A DNA stretch of 64,000 bases from Candidatus Zixiibacteriota bacterium (GTDB lineage Bacteria > Zixibacteria > MSB-5A5 > GN15 > FEB-12), in assembly GCA_017999435.1 (NCBI GenBank), contig JAGNLV010000002.1, forward strand, positions 434,001-498,000, given 5' to 3'. Under the pieces are notes generated by a model. It was given only the letters and a program-made list of their open reading frames with translations, was not told the origin of the DNA and searched no databases. Each line of letters opens with the position of its first letter. Position 1 is the stretch's first letter. Positions 25,642-34,244 of this stretch are shown one piece after another. The position numbers and the translations under genes were made by a program.

Positions 25642-27108
25642 TTACTTCTTTTTAGCGCCCGGGTCGGGGACTTCCTCGGCGATGCCGGCGAGGCGGCGGG
25701 CGATTTCGACTTTCTTTTCGAGGTCGGCCGAGGCGCGGATGACGAGCTTGGCCCCGTCGGGGGAACCGCCGCCGTGCATGCAGCCGGGGACGCCGCCGCC
25801 GATGGTGCACCATTCGACCAGGCGCGCCGCCCGGGCCCGGGCCTCGGCCGAGTGTTTCGCTTTCATGTACTTCTTGATCAGGTGCCCGTACTTCTTCGAC
25901 TGGAAGTCTTTCCAGCTCGGCATGCAGCCGGTTTCCGCGATGCCGCCGGCGATATCCTGGGCGAGCACGGAGGTTTCATAGGGCAGGGTCGCCACGTGGA
26001 CCTTGTTGACGTTGGACAGAAGCGGGTCGCACAGCCAGGCGCCGGAGGGGTGTTTCTTTCCCAGGGCGGCGGCGGCGATGCCGAGACCGTAGGTGGTCTC
26101 GTTGTTGATGTGCATCTGGACGAGTTTGTCGCTGAACACCTTGGCCGAGAGGCCGTTGGTGCGGGCGGTGAGGATCGCCGATCCGATTTTGATGTCCCCC
26201 TGTCCGGCGACGCAACCGCCGATCGCCGAGCGGTAAGGCATGATGAAGTTGGCGACCGTCTTCCCCGTGTACGGGTGTTCGCCGAGCATAAAGACGCGCT
26301 CACTGGGAACGAAAACATCCTCGAACAGCAGGAACGCCTGGGTGATGCCGCCCTCGGTGATCGGGTTGTCCCAGCCCTCTTCGAGATCGCGGCCGTCGGA
26401 GGGATGGCGGGTCTCCACGATGGTGAGGCCCGCGATGTCGCGCGGGATGACGAACGAGAGGCAGTAGTCGGCATCTTCTTCCTTGTAAGCGGAGCCGGGG
26501 AGGATGAAGATTTCGTTGGCGGCGGCGACGCCGCAGATCATGACTTTGGCGCCGCGGACGACGATGCCGTCGGGGCGTTTCTCGACGACGCGCAGGAACA
26601 CGTCGGGGTCATCCTGCTCGTGCGGTTTGAGGGTGCGGTCCCCCTTCGCATCGGTCAGGGCGCCGGAAATGGTGATGTCGCGGGCCTGGGCGTCTTTGAG
26701 CCAGGCGAGGAGGCGCGCGTGGTAATTCGTGCCGAGGTCGCGGTCCATCTCCCAGGTGGTGATGAACATAGTGTTGAGCGCGCACCAGCCGGCGCACCGG
26801 CCGCCCGTGCAGGTGCCGGTGAGCTGGAACATGAGGCGCTTCATGGCCGAATTTGCCCACATGTCCTCGGGTGTCTGGATGATCGAGAGATAGCGGCTGA
26901 TGGGCTCGCCGGTCAGATGCGAGGTCGCGGTGACCAACGGGGCGAGTTCCGGGTCGGCCGCGGCTTTGAAAGTCCAGCCGTGGCCCTCGACTGTCCGCTT
27001 GGTGGCCGGGTGGGCCGTGACGTCGCTGATCAGTTCGTCAAACTTGTATATGTTCGGGCGCATCCGGCGGAGGGATGCGAGGTACTGCTCGTAGGTCTTC
27101 AGGGCCAT
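25642..27108 (-). CDS. 4-hydroxybutyryl-CoA dehydratase-like flavoprotein (AbfD family)
   Basis: 488 residues. AbfD converts 4-hydroxybutyryl-CoA to crotonyl-CoA using FAD and a [4Fe-4S] cluster; the fold is shared with 4-hydroxyphenylacetate 3-hydroxylase. Strong family features: GALTDAKGDRTLKPHEQDDPDVFLRVVEKRPDGIVVRGAK (split here as GALTDAKGDR and DGIVVRGAK), FEDVFVPSERVF, NETTYGLGIAA and MHGGGSP near the C-terminus. From recall of the Clostridium enzyme, cluster ligands are C99-x3-C103, H292 and C299. Here the Cys pair reads CTGGRC (x4) and the His position reads Tyr (PYRSAIGGC), so the cluster may be altered or lost. GGAGGAG precedes ATG 27108; the frame to 27324 is over-extension. The promoter carries a Rex-type site. 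Confidence 0.8.
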   Translation of the reverse strand: MALKTYEQYLASLRRMRPNIYKFDELISDVTAHPATKRTVEGHGWTFKAAADPELAPLVTATSHLTGEPISRYLSIIQTPEDMWANSAMKRLMFQLTGTCTGGRCAGWCALNTMFITTWEMDRDLGTNYHARLLAWLKDAQARDITISGALTDAKGDRTLKPHEQDDPDVFLRVVEKRPDGIVVRGAKVMICGVAAANEIFILPGSAYKEEDADYCLSFVIPRDIAGLTIVETRHPSDGRDLEEGWDNPITEGGITQAFLLFEDVFVPSERVFMLGEHPYTGKTVANFIMPYRSAIGGCVAGQGDIKIGSAILTARTNGLSAKVFSDKLVQMHINNETTYGLGIAAAALGKKHPSGAWLCDPLLSNVNKVHVATLPYETSVLAQDIAGGIAETGCMPSWKDFQSKKYGHLIKKYMKAKHSAEARARAARLVEWCTIGGGVPGCMHGGGSPDGAKLVIRASADLEKKVEIARRLAGIAEEVPDPGAKKK

Positions 27109-27148
27109 GGCTCCTCCAGAATAGGCTAAAGTTATCAATGCTGATCCG

Positions 27149-27177
27149 AATATAGGAGATTGTGAAAAAGAGCACAA
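27149..27177 (-). promoter_or_regulatory. Promoter of the AbfD-like gene
   Basis: On the minus strand: TTGTGC (27177-27172), 17-base spacer, TATATT (27154-27149). A Rex-like palindrome covers the -35 box and most of the spacer. Confidence 0.75.
27160..27177. promoter_or_regulatory. Predicted Rex operator upstream of the AbfD-like gene
   Basis: Minus strand TTGTGCTCTTTTTCACAA against TTGTGAANNNNTTCACAA: twelve of fourteen fixed positions match, and the TTGTG/CACAA ends are exact. Its position over the -35 element suits repression by the Rex protein encoded at 3557-4231. Confidence 0.7.
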
Positions 27178-27201
27178 GAAGAAAGCGCGCGGAGCAACAG
27201 G

Positions 27202-27233
27202 AAGGCCGGTTTCCGAAAGCGAAAACCGGCCTT
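27202..27233 (-). terminator. Terminator-like hairpin after the lipoprotein gene
   Basis: 11-bp perfect stem AAGGCCGGTTT (27202-27212) / AAACCGGCCTT (27223-27233), loop of 10. It isolates the lipoprotein gene from the AbfD-like promoter. No T run follows on the minus strand. Confidence 0.65.
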
Positions 27234-27256
27234 GTCCAAAACTCCGAATGGCCGCG

Positions 27257-28273
27257 CTAATGGGGGAGGACCAACCAGAAGCGCTGGCTGAAGGAGCGGT
27301 GGCTCCCGCCGAGGGCGAGGTCATTCTGGTTGTCGTAGAAGCCGAGCATGACCTGAACGGAATCGAGGGTGGACAGATCGAGGTCGTCCTCGAAAGTCGT
27401 ATTCAGTTTGCGTCCCAGCACCACCGAGTACATGTCGCCATCCGGGTCATAGGCGCCGCCGGCGAAAATGTCCCAGCGGCTTCCCCGCTGCTCATCGGTG
27501 CGGAAATCGGCGGCGATCGAAGAGTCAATCACCCAGCCGGGGAGCGTGTCGCCGATTGTCCAGTTGGTGGTAAGCCGCAAGTCGGGGTCATTTGACGCGT
27601 CGGCAAGATACAGCACGGGGCCCTCAAACTCGCAGGTGTCCTTGCTCAGCCACTCCGGCGCAGTGAATTGGGTTTGGCGGTTCAGCATGGCCGGCTCAAC
27701 ACTCGGTGCGCTGCCGACCACGTCCTCGGTCCAGACCGTGCCGGCGAGCGAGTAGCCTTCGCCCATGTGAGCCGCGCCGGTCGTGAGCACCTTCCAGTTC
27801 CACACGTCATACTGCCCGGCGGTGGGCGACTGGAACAGCACGACCGCCTGATCTTCCTCGTCGAGGGCGGGCCCGCTGAAGATGACGCCGGGGCCGGTGG
27901 TGGTGACGGTCCAGTAGGCGGGGTAGGAACTAAACGAGTTGTCGACCCACTGCAGGCGCAGGAACAGGTGGGTGGATGTCCGCACCGCCTGGACTTTGGC
28001 GGTTGTCGGCAGCGAGGCGCCCGCGCCCGGAGTGAGCTTGGGGGCGTTGGTGGGCGCGACCGTGGCGATGACGCTGTCGACGCCGGTCCAGGAATCGGTG
28101 CCGAGCGAATCGATCAGCCGGCGGACCGGCGAATCGCTGACCAGGGTGAATGCCTCGATGCGCGGGAGCGGGGCCGGCCCGTTCGCCCCCCCGTCGTCAT
28201 CATCGCTGCCGCACCCGGCGCACAGCAGCAGTCCGAGCGCGAGCAGTCCCACGACCGGAGTGTACTTTTTCAC
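27257..28273 (-). CDS. Lipoprotein resembling ethylbenzene-dehydrogenase-type haem-binding domain
   Basis: 338 residues. Signal peptide with lipobox LLCAGC (Cys about residue 21), then an Asp/Gly linker. The body is beta-rich: VQAVRTSTHLFLRLQWVDNS is typical of the DOMON-like EB_dh domain (gamma subunit of ethylbenzene dehydrogenase and related haem b proteins), followed by DEEDQAVVLFQSP, DVWNWKVLTTGAAHMGEGY and a C-terminal FWLVLPH. In related periplasmic proteins this domain binds haem b through Met and Lys; Met176-like in AAHMGEG is a candidate. Function is uncertain: electron transfer or ligand binding at the envelope. GGAGGAGATCG precedes ATG 28273. Confidence 0.6.
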   Translation of the reverse strand: MKKYTPVVGLLALGLLLCAGCGSDDDDGGANGPAPLPRIEAFTLVSDSPVRRLIDSLGTDSWTGVDSVIATVAPTNAPKLTPGAGASLPTTAKVQAVRTSTHLFLRLQWVDNSFSSYPAYWTVTTTGPGVIFSGPALDEEDQAVVLFQSPTAGQYDVWNWKVLTTGAAHMGEGYSLAGTVWTEDVVGSAPSVEPAMLNRQTQFTAPEWLSKDTCEFEGPVLYLADASNDPDLRLTTNWTIGDTLPGWVIDSSIAADFRTDEQRGSRWDIFAGGAYDPDGDMYSVVLGRKLNTTFEDDLDLSTLDSVQVMLGFYDNQNDLALGGSHRSFSQRFWLVLPH

Positions 28274-28360
28274 GATCTCCTCCTTCAGGAAGCAGTTATC
28301 GTCGTCGGATAGTCAATGTCCCAAGATACCCCATGCGGGGACGCCCGAAAAGCGAAAAGT

Positions 28361-30112
28361 TTACTCCCGCCGCCGAAGGACGATCATGGTGAAATCATCG
28401 GGCAGCTTTTTCGGTCCCGCCCACCGGGAGACGGCCTCATGGATGATGTCCACAAGTTCCTGCGACGTCTTCTCGCGGTGGTCGCGGACGAGGTTGACCA
28501 GGCGCTGGAGCCCGTACTCCTCGCCGGTCTCGGTGAAAACCTCGGTCACGCCGTCGGTATAGAGCAGGATGATGTCGCCGGGTCCGATCCAGATCGGGCG
28601 CTCCTCATACTGCGCGTTAGGCGACACCCCGAGGATCTGCCCCCCCTCGCGGAGGTACTCGACGGCTCCTCCGGCGCGCACCAGGAAGGGGAGGTTGTGG
28701 CCGCAGTTGGTGAACGTGAAAATGTGGTTGCGGGAGTCGAGCACGCCGTAGACGCCGGTTACGAAACTGCCGGCTTTCACCGACTCGTAGACAAGGTTGT
28801 TGACCTTGGCGGCGATCGTGCGGATAGAGTAGTTGTTGCGGATCTCGGCGATGAGCGAGGCGCGGAACGAGGCCATGATGAGGGCGGCCGGGATCCCCTT
28901 GCCGGACACGTCGGCGATGGCGATTCCGGTCTGGTAGTCGACGATGTGGATGAAGTCGTAGTAGTCGCCGCCGACCTGGCCGGAAGGGACGTTGCGGCCG
29001 GAAACGTCGTAGCCGGGGATGGTGGGGTCGTCCTCGGGCAGGAAGGTCTGCTGGATTTCGCGGGCGATTTTGAGCTGCTCCTCGAGCCGCTTGGCGGCGA
29101 GGATTTCTTCGTGCAGGCGGGCGCGGTCGAGGGAGACGGCGGCCTGGGCGGCAAACGCCTGGAGAAGCGAGAGGTTGTCGACCCGGTAGGCGCCGGGGGT
29201 GTCGCTCTCGAGGTTGAGGACGCCGACGACGCGGTTGTTCAGGAGCATGGGGACGACAATCTCGCTCCGGGTGGTCTCGCGGGCGCTCATGTAGCGCGGG
29301 TCGACCGACACATCGGGGACAATCACCGGCTCGCCGGTAGCGGTCACATGGCCGATCAGCCCCTCGCCGGTCTTGACGAGGACGCGCTCCTCCGAACCGG
29401 GATCATCGTAACCCTCGGTGTACACCTCGCCGATGATGTCTTTGGCCGGCTCGATGACAAACACGCCGCCGGCGTCGAAATCGATCGCCCGCTTGACCGA
29501 GTGGAGAATCTCCCGCATGACCTCTTTCTGGCTGATCGAGCTGGAGAGTTTTTTCCCGATCTCGAAGAGGAGTTCCTTCTCGAGCGCTTCGCGGCGGGCG
29601 ACGCGGTAGAGGTGGGCGTTGTCGATGGCCACGGCGATCTGGTTGGCCAGGCCGACGAGGATATCGAGGTCGGCGGGCGTGAAGACGCCGTCAACCTTGT
29701 TGAGCGCCTCGACGACGCCGATCATGTGGCCGCGGCCGATCAGGGGGACGACCACGACGGAGCGGATCGGGGAGCCGAAGCGGCTTTCGATTTCCGGATC
29801 GACGCGCGGGTCGGCGGTGGCATCGTAGACGAGTTCCGGTTCGCGGTGGCGGGCGACCCAGCCGATGATGCCGGTGCCGAAGTCGCGGTGAAACAGGAAC
29901 ATCTCGTTGTCGCGGGCGCGCACGAGCCGGATTTTGATGTCGGTCCGGTCGTGGTCGACCCGGAACAGGAGCGCCCCCTCCGAATTGAGCGCCGTGTTGA
30001 CCAGGCGGAGCACCTCGGCAATCAGGCTCTCGTATTCGAGCGTGCTGTTGAAGATCCGGGCCGCCTCAAGGAGGAGTTTTTCGGTCCGGGTATGGTCGGC
30101 AGGACTGGTCAT
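28361..30112 (-). CDS. GAF-GAF-PP2C (SpoIIE-type) serine phosphatase
   Basis: 583 residues. Two GAF sensor domains (about 15-160 and 185-335; FGTGIIGWVARHREP, then VKTGEGLIGHVTATGEP) lead by a coiled-coil-like linker (ARLHEEILAAKRLEEQLKIAREIQQTFLP) into a PP2C/SpoIIE phosphatase with the metal-binding acids in GGDYYDF, IADVSGKG, YTDGVTEVF and PDDFTMIVL. Such proteins dephosphorylate anti-anti-sigma factors in partner-switching; no STAS or RsbW partner is in the window. ATG 30112 has no ribosome site, but TTGACC-N17-TACCTT (30149-30121) ends eight bases before it, suggesting a leaderless mRNA. GTG 30130 with GGAG nine bases upstream is the alternative start. Confidence 0.9.
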   Translation of the reverse strand: MTSPADHTRTEKLLLEAARIFNSTLEYESLIAEVLRLVNTALNSEGALLFRVDHDRTDIKIRLVRARDNEMFLFHRDFGTGIIGWVARHREPELVYDATADPRVDPEIESRFGSPIRSVVVVPLIGRGHMIGVVEALNKVDGVFTPADLDILVGLANQIAVAIDNAHLYRVARREALEKELLFEIGKKLSSSISQKEVMREILHSVKRAIDFDAGGVFVIEPAKDIIGEVYTEGYDDPGSEERVLVKTGEGLIGHVTATGEPVIVPDVSVDPRYMSARETTRSEIVVPMLLNNRVVGVLNLESDTPGAYRVDNLSLLQAFAAQAAVSLDRARLHEEILAAKRLEEQLKIAREIQQTFLPEDDPTIPGYDVSGRNVPSGQVGGDYYDFIHIVDYQTGIAIADVSGKGIPAALIMASFRASLIAEIRNNYSIRTIAAKVNNLVYESVKAGSFVTGVYGVLDSRNHIFTFTNCGHNLPFLVRAGGAVEYLREGGQILGVSPNAQYEERPIWIGPGDIILLYTDGVTEVFTETGEEYGLQRLVNLVRDHREKTSQELVDIIHEAVSRWAGPKKLPDDFTMIVLRRRE

Positions 30113-30120
30113 AGGGGCGA

Positions 30121-30149
30121 AAGGTAGCACCGCAACCGGCTCCGGTCAA
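30121..30149 (-). promoter_or_regulatory. Possible promoter of the GAF/PP2C gene
   Basis: On the minus strand: TTGACC (30149-30144), 17-base spacer, TACCTT (30126-30121), eight bases before ATG 30112. Confidence 0.5.
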
Positions 30150-30168
30150 CCGGATTCGGGGGCCGCGG

Positions 30169-32196
30169 CTACCGCCGGAAGGCCTTCGCGGCGTCCGGAA
30201 AACGCTGCAGCAGGTACTGGACGTACGCGGAATCGGCTCCCTTGTCGATCGCGAAGCGGAGCTGCGCGACCGCCGCCGGGAGAGGACCATAGGTGGCATA
30301 CCATTCGAACAGTTTCAGGTGTTCGCCGGCCAGCATGTCCGGCATCGCCGCCATGCGGGCGATCACTCTGCCGGCGTCCTCGTAGCGGCGGCAGCGCAGG
30401 TAGGCGACGGCGAGGTTGTACATGACGGCGGGGACGTTGGGGTCGATCGACAGGGACCGCTCGAAATCCCGGGCCGCCTGTTGGGCATGGCCGAGCTGCA
30501 GATGAGCCAGGCCGCGGTTACTACAGGCGGCGGCGTGGTAGGGATTGAGACCGAGCGACATGTCGAGACAGGCAATGGCGCTGTCCCAATCGCGGTAGCG
30601 CACCATCATCCACCCCAGCCCGGCCCAGGCATCGGCATACGTCGGATCCTCGCGGACAATCTGCTCGAACAGGGCGGTCGCTTCCGGCAGCTTCTCCTCA
30701 CGGTGGAGGCGCTGCGCCTCGTCCAGTTTGTCGCGGAGGGGGAAAGCGGCGCGCCACTCGGCGCGCACCCGGTCGGCGGCGGCGCTGTCGCCGCGGTCTT
30801 TGTAGTAGGTCAACAGGAGATAGCGGGCGTTGCGATCGCGTTCCGGGTCGACCGTCAGGTAGTCGTTGAAACGGGCGATCTGGATGGGAGGATCGTTGGC
30901 GGCGACCAGCCGGCCGCCCAGCGCAAAGAGCGAAAGGACGACAGCCATCGCGGCGACACGCAGGCCGCCCGGCAGGGGGGATTGGGGATCCAGAGTCAGG
31001 ACATAGAGCAGCACGGCGGGGGCGATTCCGGCGAAAGCGAAGAGGTCCCAGTCACGGGGCATGCCGAGTTTCGGGTCAAAAATGAAGGCTGCGCCGAGCG
31101 CCGAGAGGGAGAGCACGATGAGGAAGACGGCGTCGCGCGCGGCCAGGCGGCGGGAGCGGGCGGCGCTCACGATGACGAGGACGAGCAGACCCACCGGAGG
31201 CAGCAGAAGCACCAGCAGGTTCAGCAGGTCGGCCAGGTGGGCGGGTGAAAAGAGAGTATACCCGCCGATTGTGAAGGCATCCTCGAACGGCGGGACGAGC
31301 GAGTAGCGGAAAAACAGGTGCGACTGCCGCACGCCGACGACAGCCCAGCCAGCGACCAGGAGAAGCAGACCGCCCACCGTCAGGCGTTGCGATACCCGCC
31401 ACGTGCGGAGACGCTTGCCCGCGCGGGTGGGGGCGAGCAGCAGGTAGACGGCGCTGGGCAGGAGGGTGACGCCGAGCACATGGCAGGCCGCCGAGGCGGC
31501 GAGCGGGATCAGCAGCCACCATCGGGCAACCTGCCCGCGCACCACCAGCAGACCGACGAGGGCATAGATGCCGGTCGAGGCGACAAAGAGGGAGTAGTTC
31601 TCGACGTAGCCGAAAAAGAGGAGGGCGTAGCCGCCGGTCATGACGCCGGCCACAAAGAGCGCCCGCCGCGCGGCGCTGTCGAAGAGGCGGGCGGCGCTCC
31701 AGGCGGCGGCGCCGAAGAGGAGCGCGCCGGCGGCGATCGAGATGAACCGGAAACTGAACAACGCCCCCGCCTCGCCCTCCGCACCGGACAGGCGCTTGAC
31801 CCAGGCGTGCGCCAGCGATTCGCCGATTTCCCGCGTCTTGATCAGCGGGCTGTCGTCGGCAAGGAGGCTCAGGGCGGTGTAGCCGTCGCCGAGGAAGTGC
31901 GCCTTGGTGCGCAGGAGATAGAACAGGGCGACGGTTGCCAGTCCCGCGGCGGCGGCGGCGAGAACGTAGCGCCGGCCCGCCGGGGCGCGCCCGGCGGCGG
32001 GCAGACGAAACGACGCGGCGAGGAGCACGAGGGCGGACAGAACGGCCGCGGCCCACAGGGCCGGAGCGACGCGCGCCCAGGCCGCCGCCCCCCAGAGGCG
32101 CATTTCGGGAAGCGACGCGGCGACAAGGTGCGCCGCAAGAGTCAGCACGAAAATGATCAGGGACCAGGTCAGAATGCGGTGCTCGTCGTGTGCCAT
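30169..32196 (-). CDS. Multi-pass membrane protein with C-terminal TPR repeats, copy B
   Basis: 675 residues. About a dozen hydrophobic segments fill residues 1-430, followed by four to five TPR units to the end (EATALFEQIVREDPTYADAWAGLGW, DWDSAIACLDMSLGLNPYHAAACSNRGLAHLQLG and on). Landmark motifs shared with the upstream copy: FLGDGYT, FFGYVENYS and FDPKLGMPRDWDLF. The layout resembles TMTC-like and glycosyltransferase-like membrane proteins with TPR tails, but I see no convincing catalytic motif. The ATG at 32196 lies inside the end of the upstream gene (28-base overlap), so translation is probably coupled. Confidence 0.75.
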   Translation of the reverse strand: MAHDEHRILTWSLIIFVLTLAAHLVAASLPEMRLWGAAAWARVAPALWAAAVLSALVLLAASFRLPAAGRAPAGRRYVLAAAAAGLATVALFYLLRTKAHFLGDGYTALSLLADDSPLIKTREIGESLAHAWVKRLSGAEGEAGALFSFRFISIAAGALLFGAAAWSAARLFDSAARRALFVAGVMTGGYALLFFGYVENYSLFVASTGIYALVGLLVVRGQVARWWLLIPLAASAACHVLGVTLLPSAVYLLLAPTRAGKRLRTWRVSQRLTVGGLLLLVAGWAVVGVRQSHLFFRYSLVPPFEDAFTIGGYTLFSPAHLADLLNLLVLLLPPVGLLVLVIVSAARSRRLAARDAVFLIVLSLSALGAAFIFDPKLGMPRDWDLFAFAGIAPAVLLYVLTLDPQSPLPGGLRVAAMAVVLSLFALGGRLVAANDPPIQIARFNDYLTVDPERDRNARYLLLTYYKDRGDSAAADRVRAEWRAAFPLRDKLDEAQRLHREEKLPEATALFEQIVREDPTYADAWAGLGWMMVRYRDWDSAIACLDMSLGLNPYHAAACSNRGLAHLQLGHAQQAARDFERSLSIDPNVPAVMYNLAVAYLRCRRYEDAGRVIARMAAMPDMLAGEHLKLFEWYATYGPLPAAVAQLRFAIDKGADSAYVQYLLQRFPDAAKAFRR

Positions 32197-34241
32197 GCCG
32201 GAAACTCCTCCCGCAGAACCGGGTATTTGGCCATCATCTCGGACACGTAGGCGCTGTCGAGGCCGGCGGCCAGCGCCCGTTCATAGAGTCGGCCGGCGTC
32301 GGCGAAGCGATTACTCTGCACGTACCAGTCGGCGAGGGCGGCGAGGTTGTCGGCCGGCGCCCCGTCGAGGCGGGCGATGCGCTCGAGTACGGCGAGGTAG
32401 TTGTCCCGGTCGCGGCTCGTGCGGTAGTGGTTGACCAGGAAACGGAGCGGGGGGAGGAATTCGGGATCGAGGCTCGCGCTGCGTTGCCACAGTTCGACGC
32501 CCTTCTCGGCCTGTCCGTTCAAGTACCAGGCCTGGCCGAGGTTGCTCAGGATGATCGGGCTGCTCGGGTTGAGGCCGTCGGCAATGCGGTACATCTCCAG
32601 AGCGCTGTCGCGCCTTCCCATGCGGAGGTAGGCGTCGCCGAGGTTCGCCCAGGCGACCCAGTAGACCGGGTTTTCTCGGAGCGCGGCGCGGTAGAGGTCG
32701 AGCGCCCGGCGAAAGGCCCCCGACTGAAGCGCGGCGTTTCCCTGCATCAGGAGGGGTTCGTCGGTCTGCGCCTTGTGCCAGGCGGTCCGCAATTCTTCCG
32801 CCCGGGCGGTGTCGCCGCGCCGTTCGTAGTAGTCGACGAGGAAGATGGCGCCGTTGCGGTTCTGGACCGGGTCGAGGTCGCGATAAGCCTCGAACTGGGC
32901 AATGGCCAGCGGCGGCGTGTGCTGCACGATCACCCGGGGGACAAGCGCCAGCAGGGCGAGCGCAACGGCGAGGGCGGCGAGTCCCTGGGGTTTCGGCAGC
33001 GGTTTCGGCCCCTCCAGCAGGAGGAGCATCCCGGCCATGGTGAGGGGGACGCCGCCGTACGAAAAGAGATCCCAGTCGCGGGGCATCCCGAGTTTGGGAT
33101 CAAAGATGAACGCCGCTCCCAGGGCGCCGAGGGCGGCGAGCCCGAGGAACCGGAACGACGGCTCGGCGATGATGCGCCGCACGCCGGTGCGGAATTTGGC
33201 CACCGCAAAAAGGCCCAGCGCCGGCGCCAGGATGAGCAGGAGGTTGGCGACGTCGACGAGGTGGGAGAGCGAGAACATGGTGTAACCGCGGATGGTGAAC
33301 CGGTTCGGCAGGATCGGGACGAAGGTGAACCGGAAGAAGTAGCTGTGGGTGTAGAACCAGACGAAGGCGGCCAGCCCGGCCGCGGCCAGTCCGGCGATCA
33401 TCAGGCCGCGCGTGCCGAGAGGCAGACGGGCAACCCGGCGGCCGAGGGGAGTGGTCCGTAGCACCGCGTAAGCGGCGGCCGGGAGGAGGGTCACGCCGAA
33501 GACGTGGAAGAACACCGCGCCCGCCTGCGGGAGGAGGATCCACCAGGGACTTATCCGGCCCCGCACCGCCAGCAGCCCGGCCCAGCAGAACAGGAGGACC
33601 ATGAGGACAAAGAGGGCGTAGTTCTCGACGTACCCGAAAAAGAGCAGCGCATACCCGCCGGAGAGGACGCCGCACGCGAACAGAAGCCGCCGCGGGAGTT
33701 CGGAGAAGAGGGCCGCCGACGCGGTGAGCGCGGCGGCGACGGCGACGGCGCCGGAGGTCCAGGCGACGATGCGGAAGGCCTCGAGGGCGCCGCCCGGAAG
33801 TACGCGGTCGGCCAGCAGGAGAGTGAACTGGGCGCCGAAGTTCCTCATCTTGTTGATGGCGCCCCCCTCCTCGAGCCACTTCAGCAGCGTGTAGCCGTCG
33901 CCGAGAAAGTGGGTTTGCTGGCGGAGAATCAGGAACGCGGCGAAGAGGACGATCCCGGCGAGGCCGGCGGCGAGCGCGTATGCACCCCGCCTGCCCGGCG
34001 CGGGCGCAGACGGTTCGGAAAGGCGGAGCGCTCCCAGAGGCGCGGCAGCGGCCGCGATCAGCAGCAGCAACCGTCCCCACAGCGGCAGCCAGGCCCACGA
34101 ATTCAATCCCCACACGCGCCCGTGGGGCACGAACGAGAGGAGGAAGAAGGCCATCACGGTGAACGCGTAGGCGAGGAGAAAGGGCCGGAGGGAGGCGGCG
34201 GGGGGACGGCGGTGTGGTTTGCGAGGGGAAGCCGCGGGCAC
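32169..34241 (-). CDS. Multi-pass membrane protein with C-terminal TPR repeats, copy A
   Basis: 690 residues. Same build as copy B: hydrophobic segments over residues 20-440, then TPRs (LDLYRAALRENPVYWVAWANLGDAYLRMG, RDSALEMYRIADGLNPSSPIILSNLGQAWYLNG). Shared landmarks THFLGDGYT, FFGYVENYA and FDPKLGMPRDWDLFSY show a tandem duplication. The DWD of the last motif might be a membrane-edge active or binding site; this is a guess. It starts four bases after the stop of the TPR lipid-side gene upstream. Role unknown, plausibly envelope polysaccharide or protein modification given the sugar genes on the other side. Confidence 0.75.
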   Translation of the reverse strand: MPAASPRKPHRRPPAASLRPFLLAYAFTVMAFFLLSFVPHGRVWGLNSWAWLPLWGRLLLLIAAAAAPLGALRLSEPSAPAPGRRGAYALAAGLAGIVLFAAFLILRQQTHFLGDGYTLLKWLEEGGAINKMRNFGAQFTLLLADRVLPGGALEAFRIVAWTSGAVAVAAALTASAALFSELPRRLLFACGVLSGGYALLFFGYVENYALFVLMVLLFCWAGLLAVRGRISPWWILLPQAGAVFFHVFGVTLLPAAAYAVLRTTPLGRRVARLPLGTRGLMIAGLAAAGLAAFVWFYTHSYFFRFTFVPILPNRFTIRGYTMFSLSHLVDVANLLLILAPALGLFAVAKFRTGVRRIIAEPSFRFLGLAALGALGAAFIFDPKLGMPRDWDLFSYGGVPLTMAGMLLLLEGPKPLPKPQGLAALAVALALLALVPRVIVQHTPPLAIAQFEAYRDLDPVQNRNGAIFLVDYYERRGDTARAEELRTAWHKAQTDEPLLMQGNAALQSGAFRRALDLYRAALRENPVYWVAWANLGDAYLRMGRRDSALEMYRIADGLNPSSPIILSNLGQAWYLNGQAEKGVELWQRSASLDPEFLPPLRFLVNHYRTSRDRDNYLAVLERIARLDGAPADNLAALADWYVQSNRFADAGRLYERALAAGLDSAYVSEMMAKYPVLREEFPAWHTTSTAF

Positions 34242-34244
34242 GAA

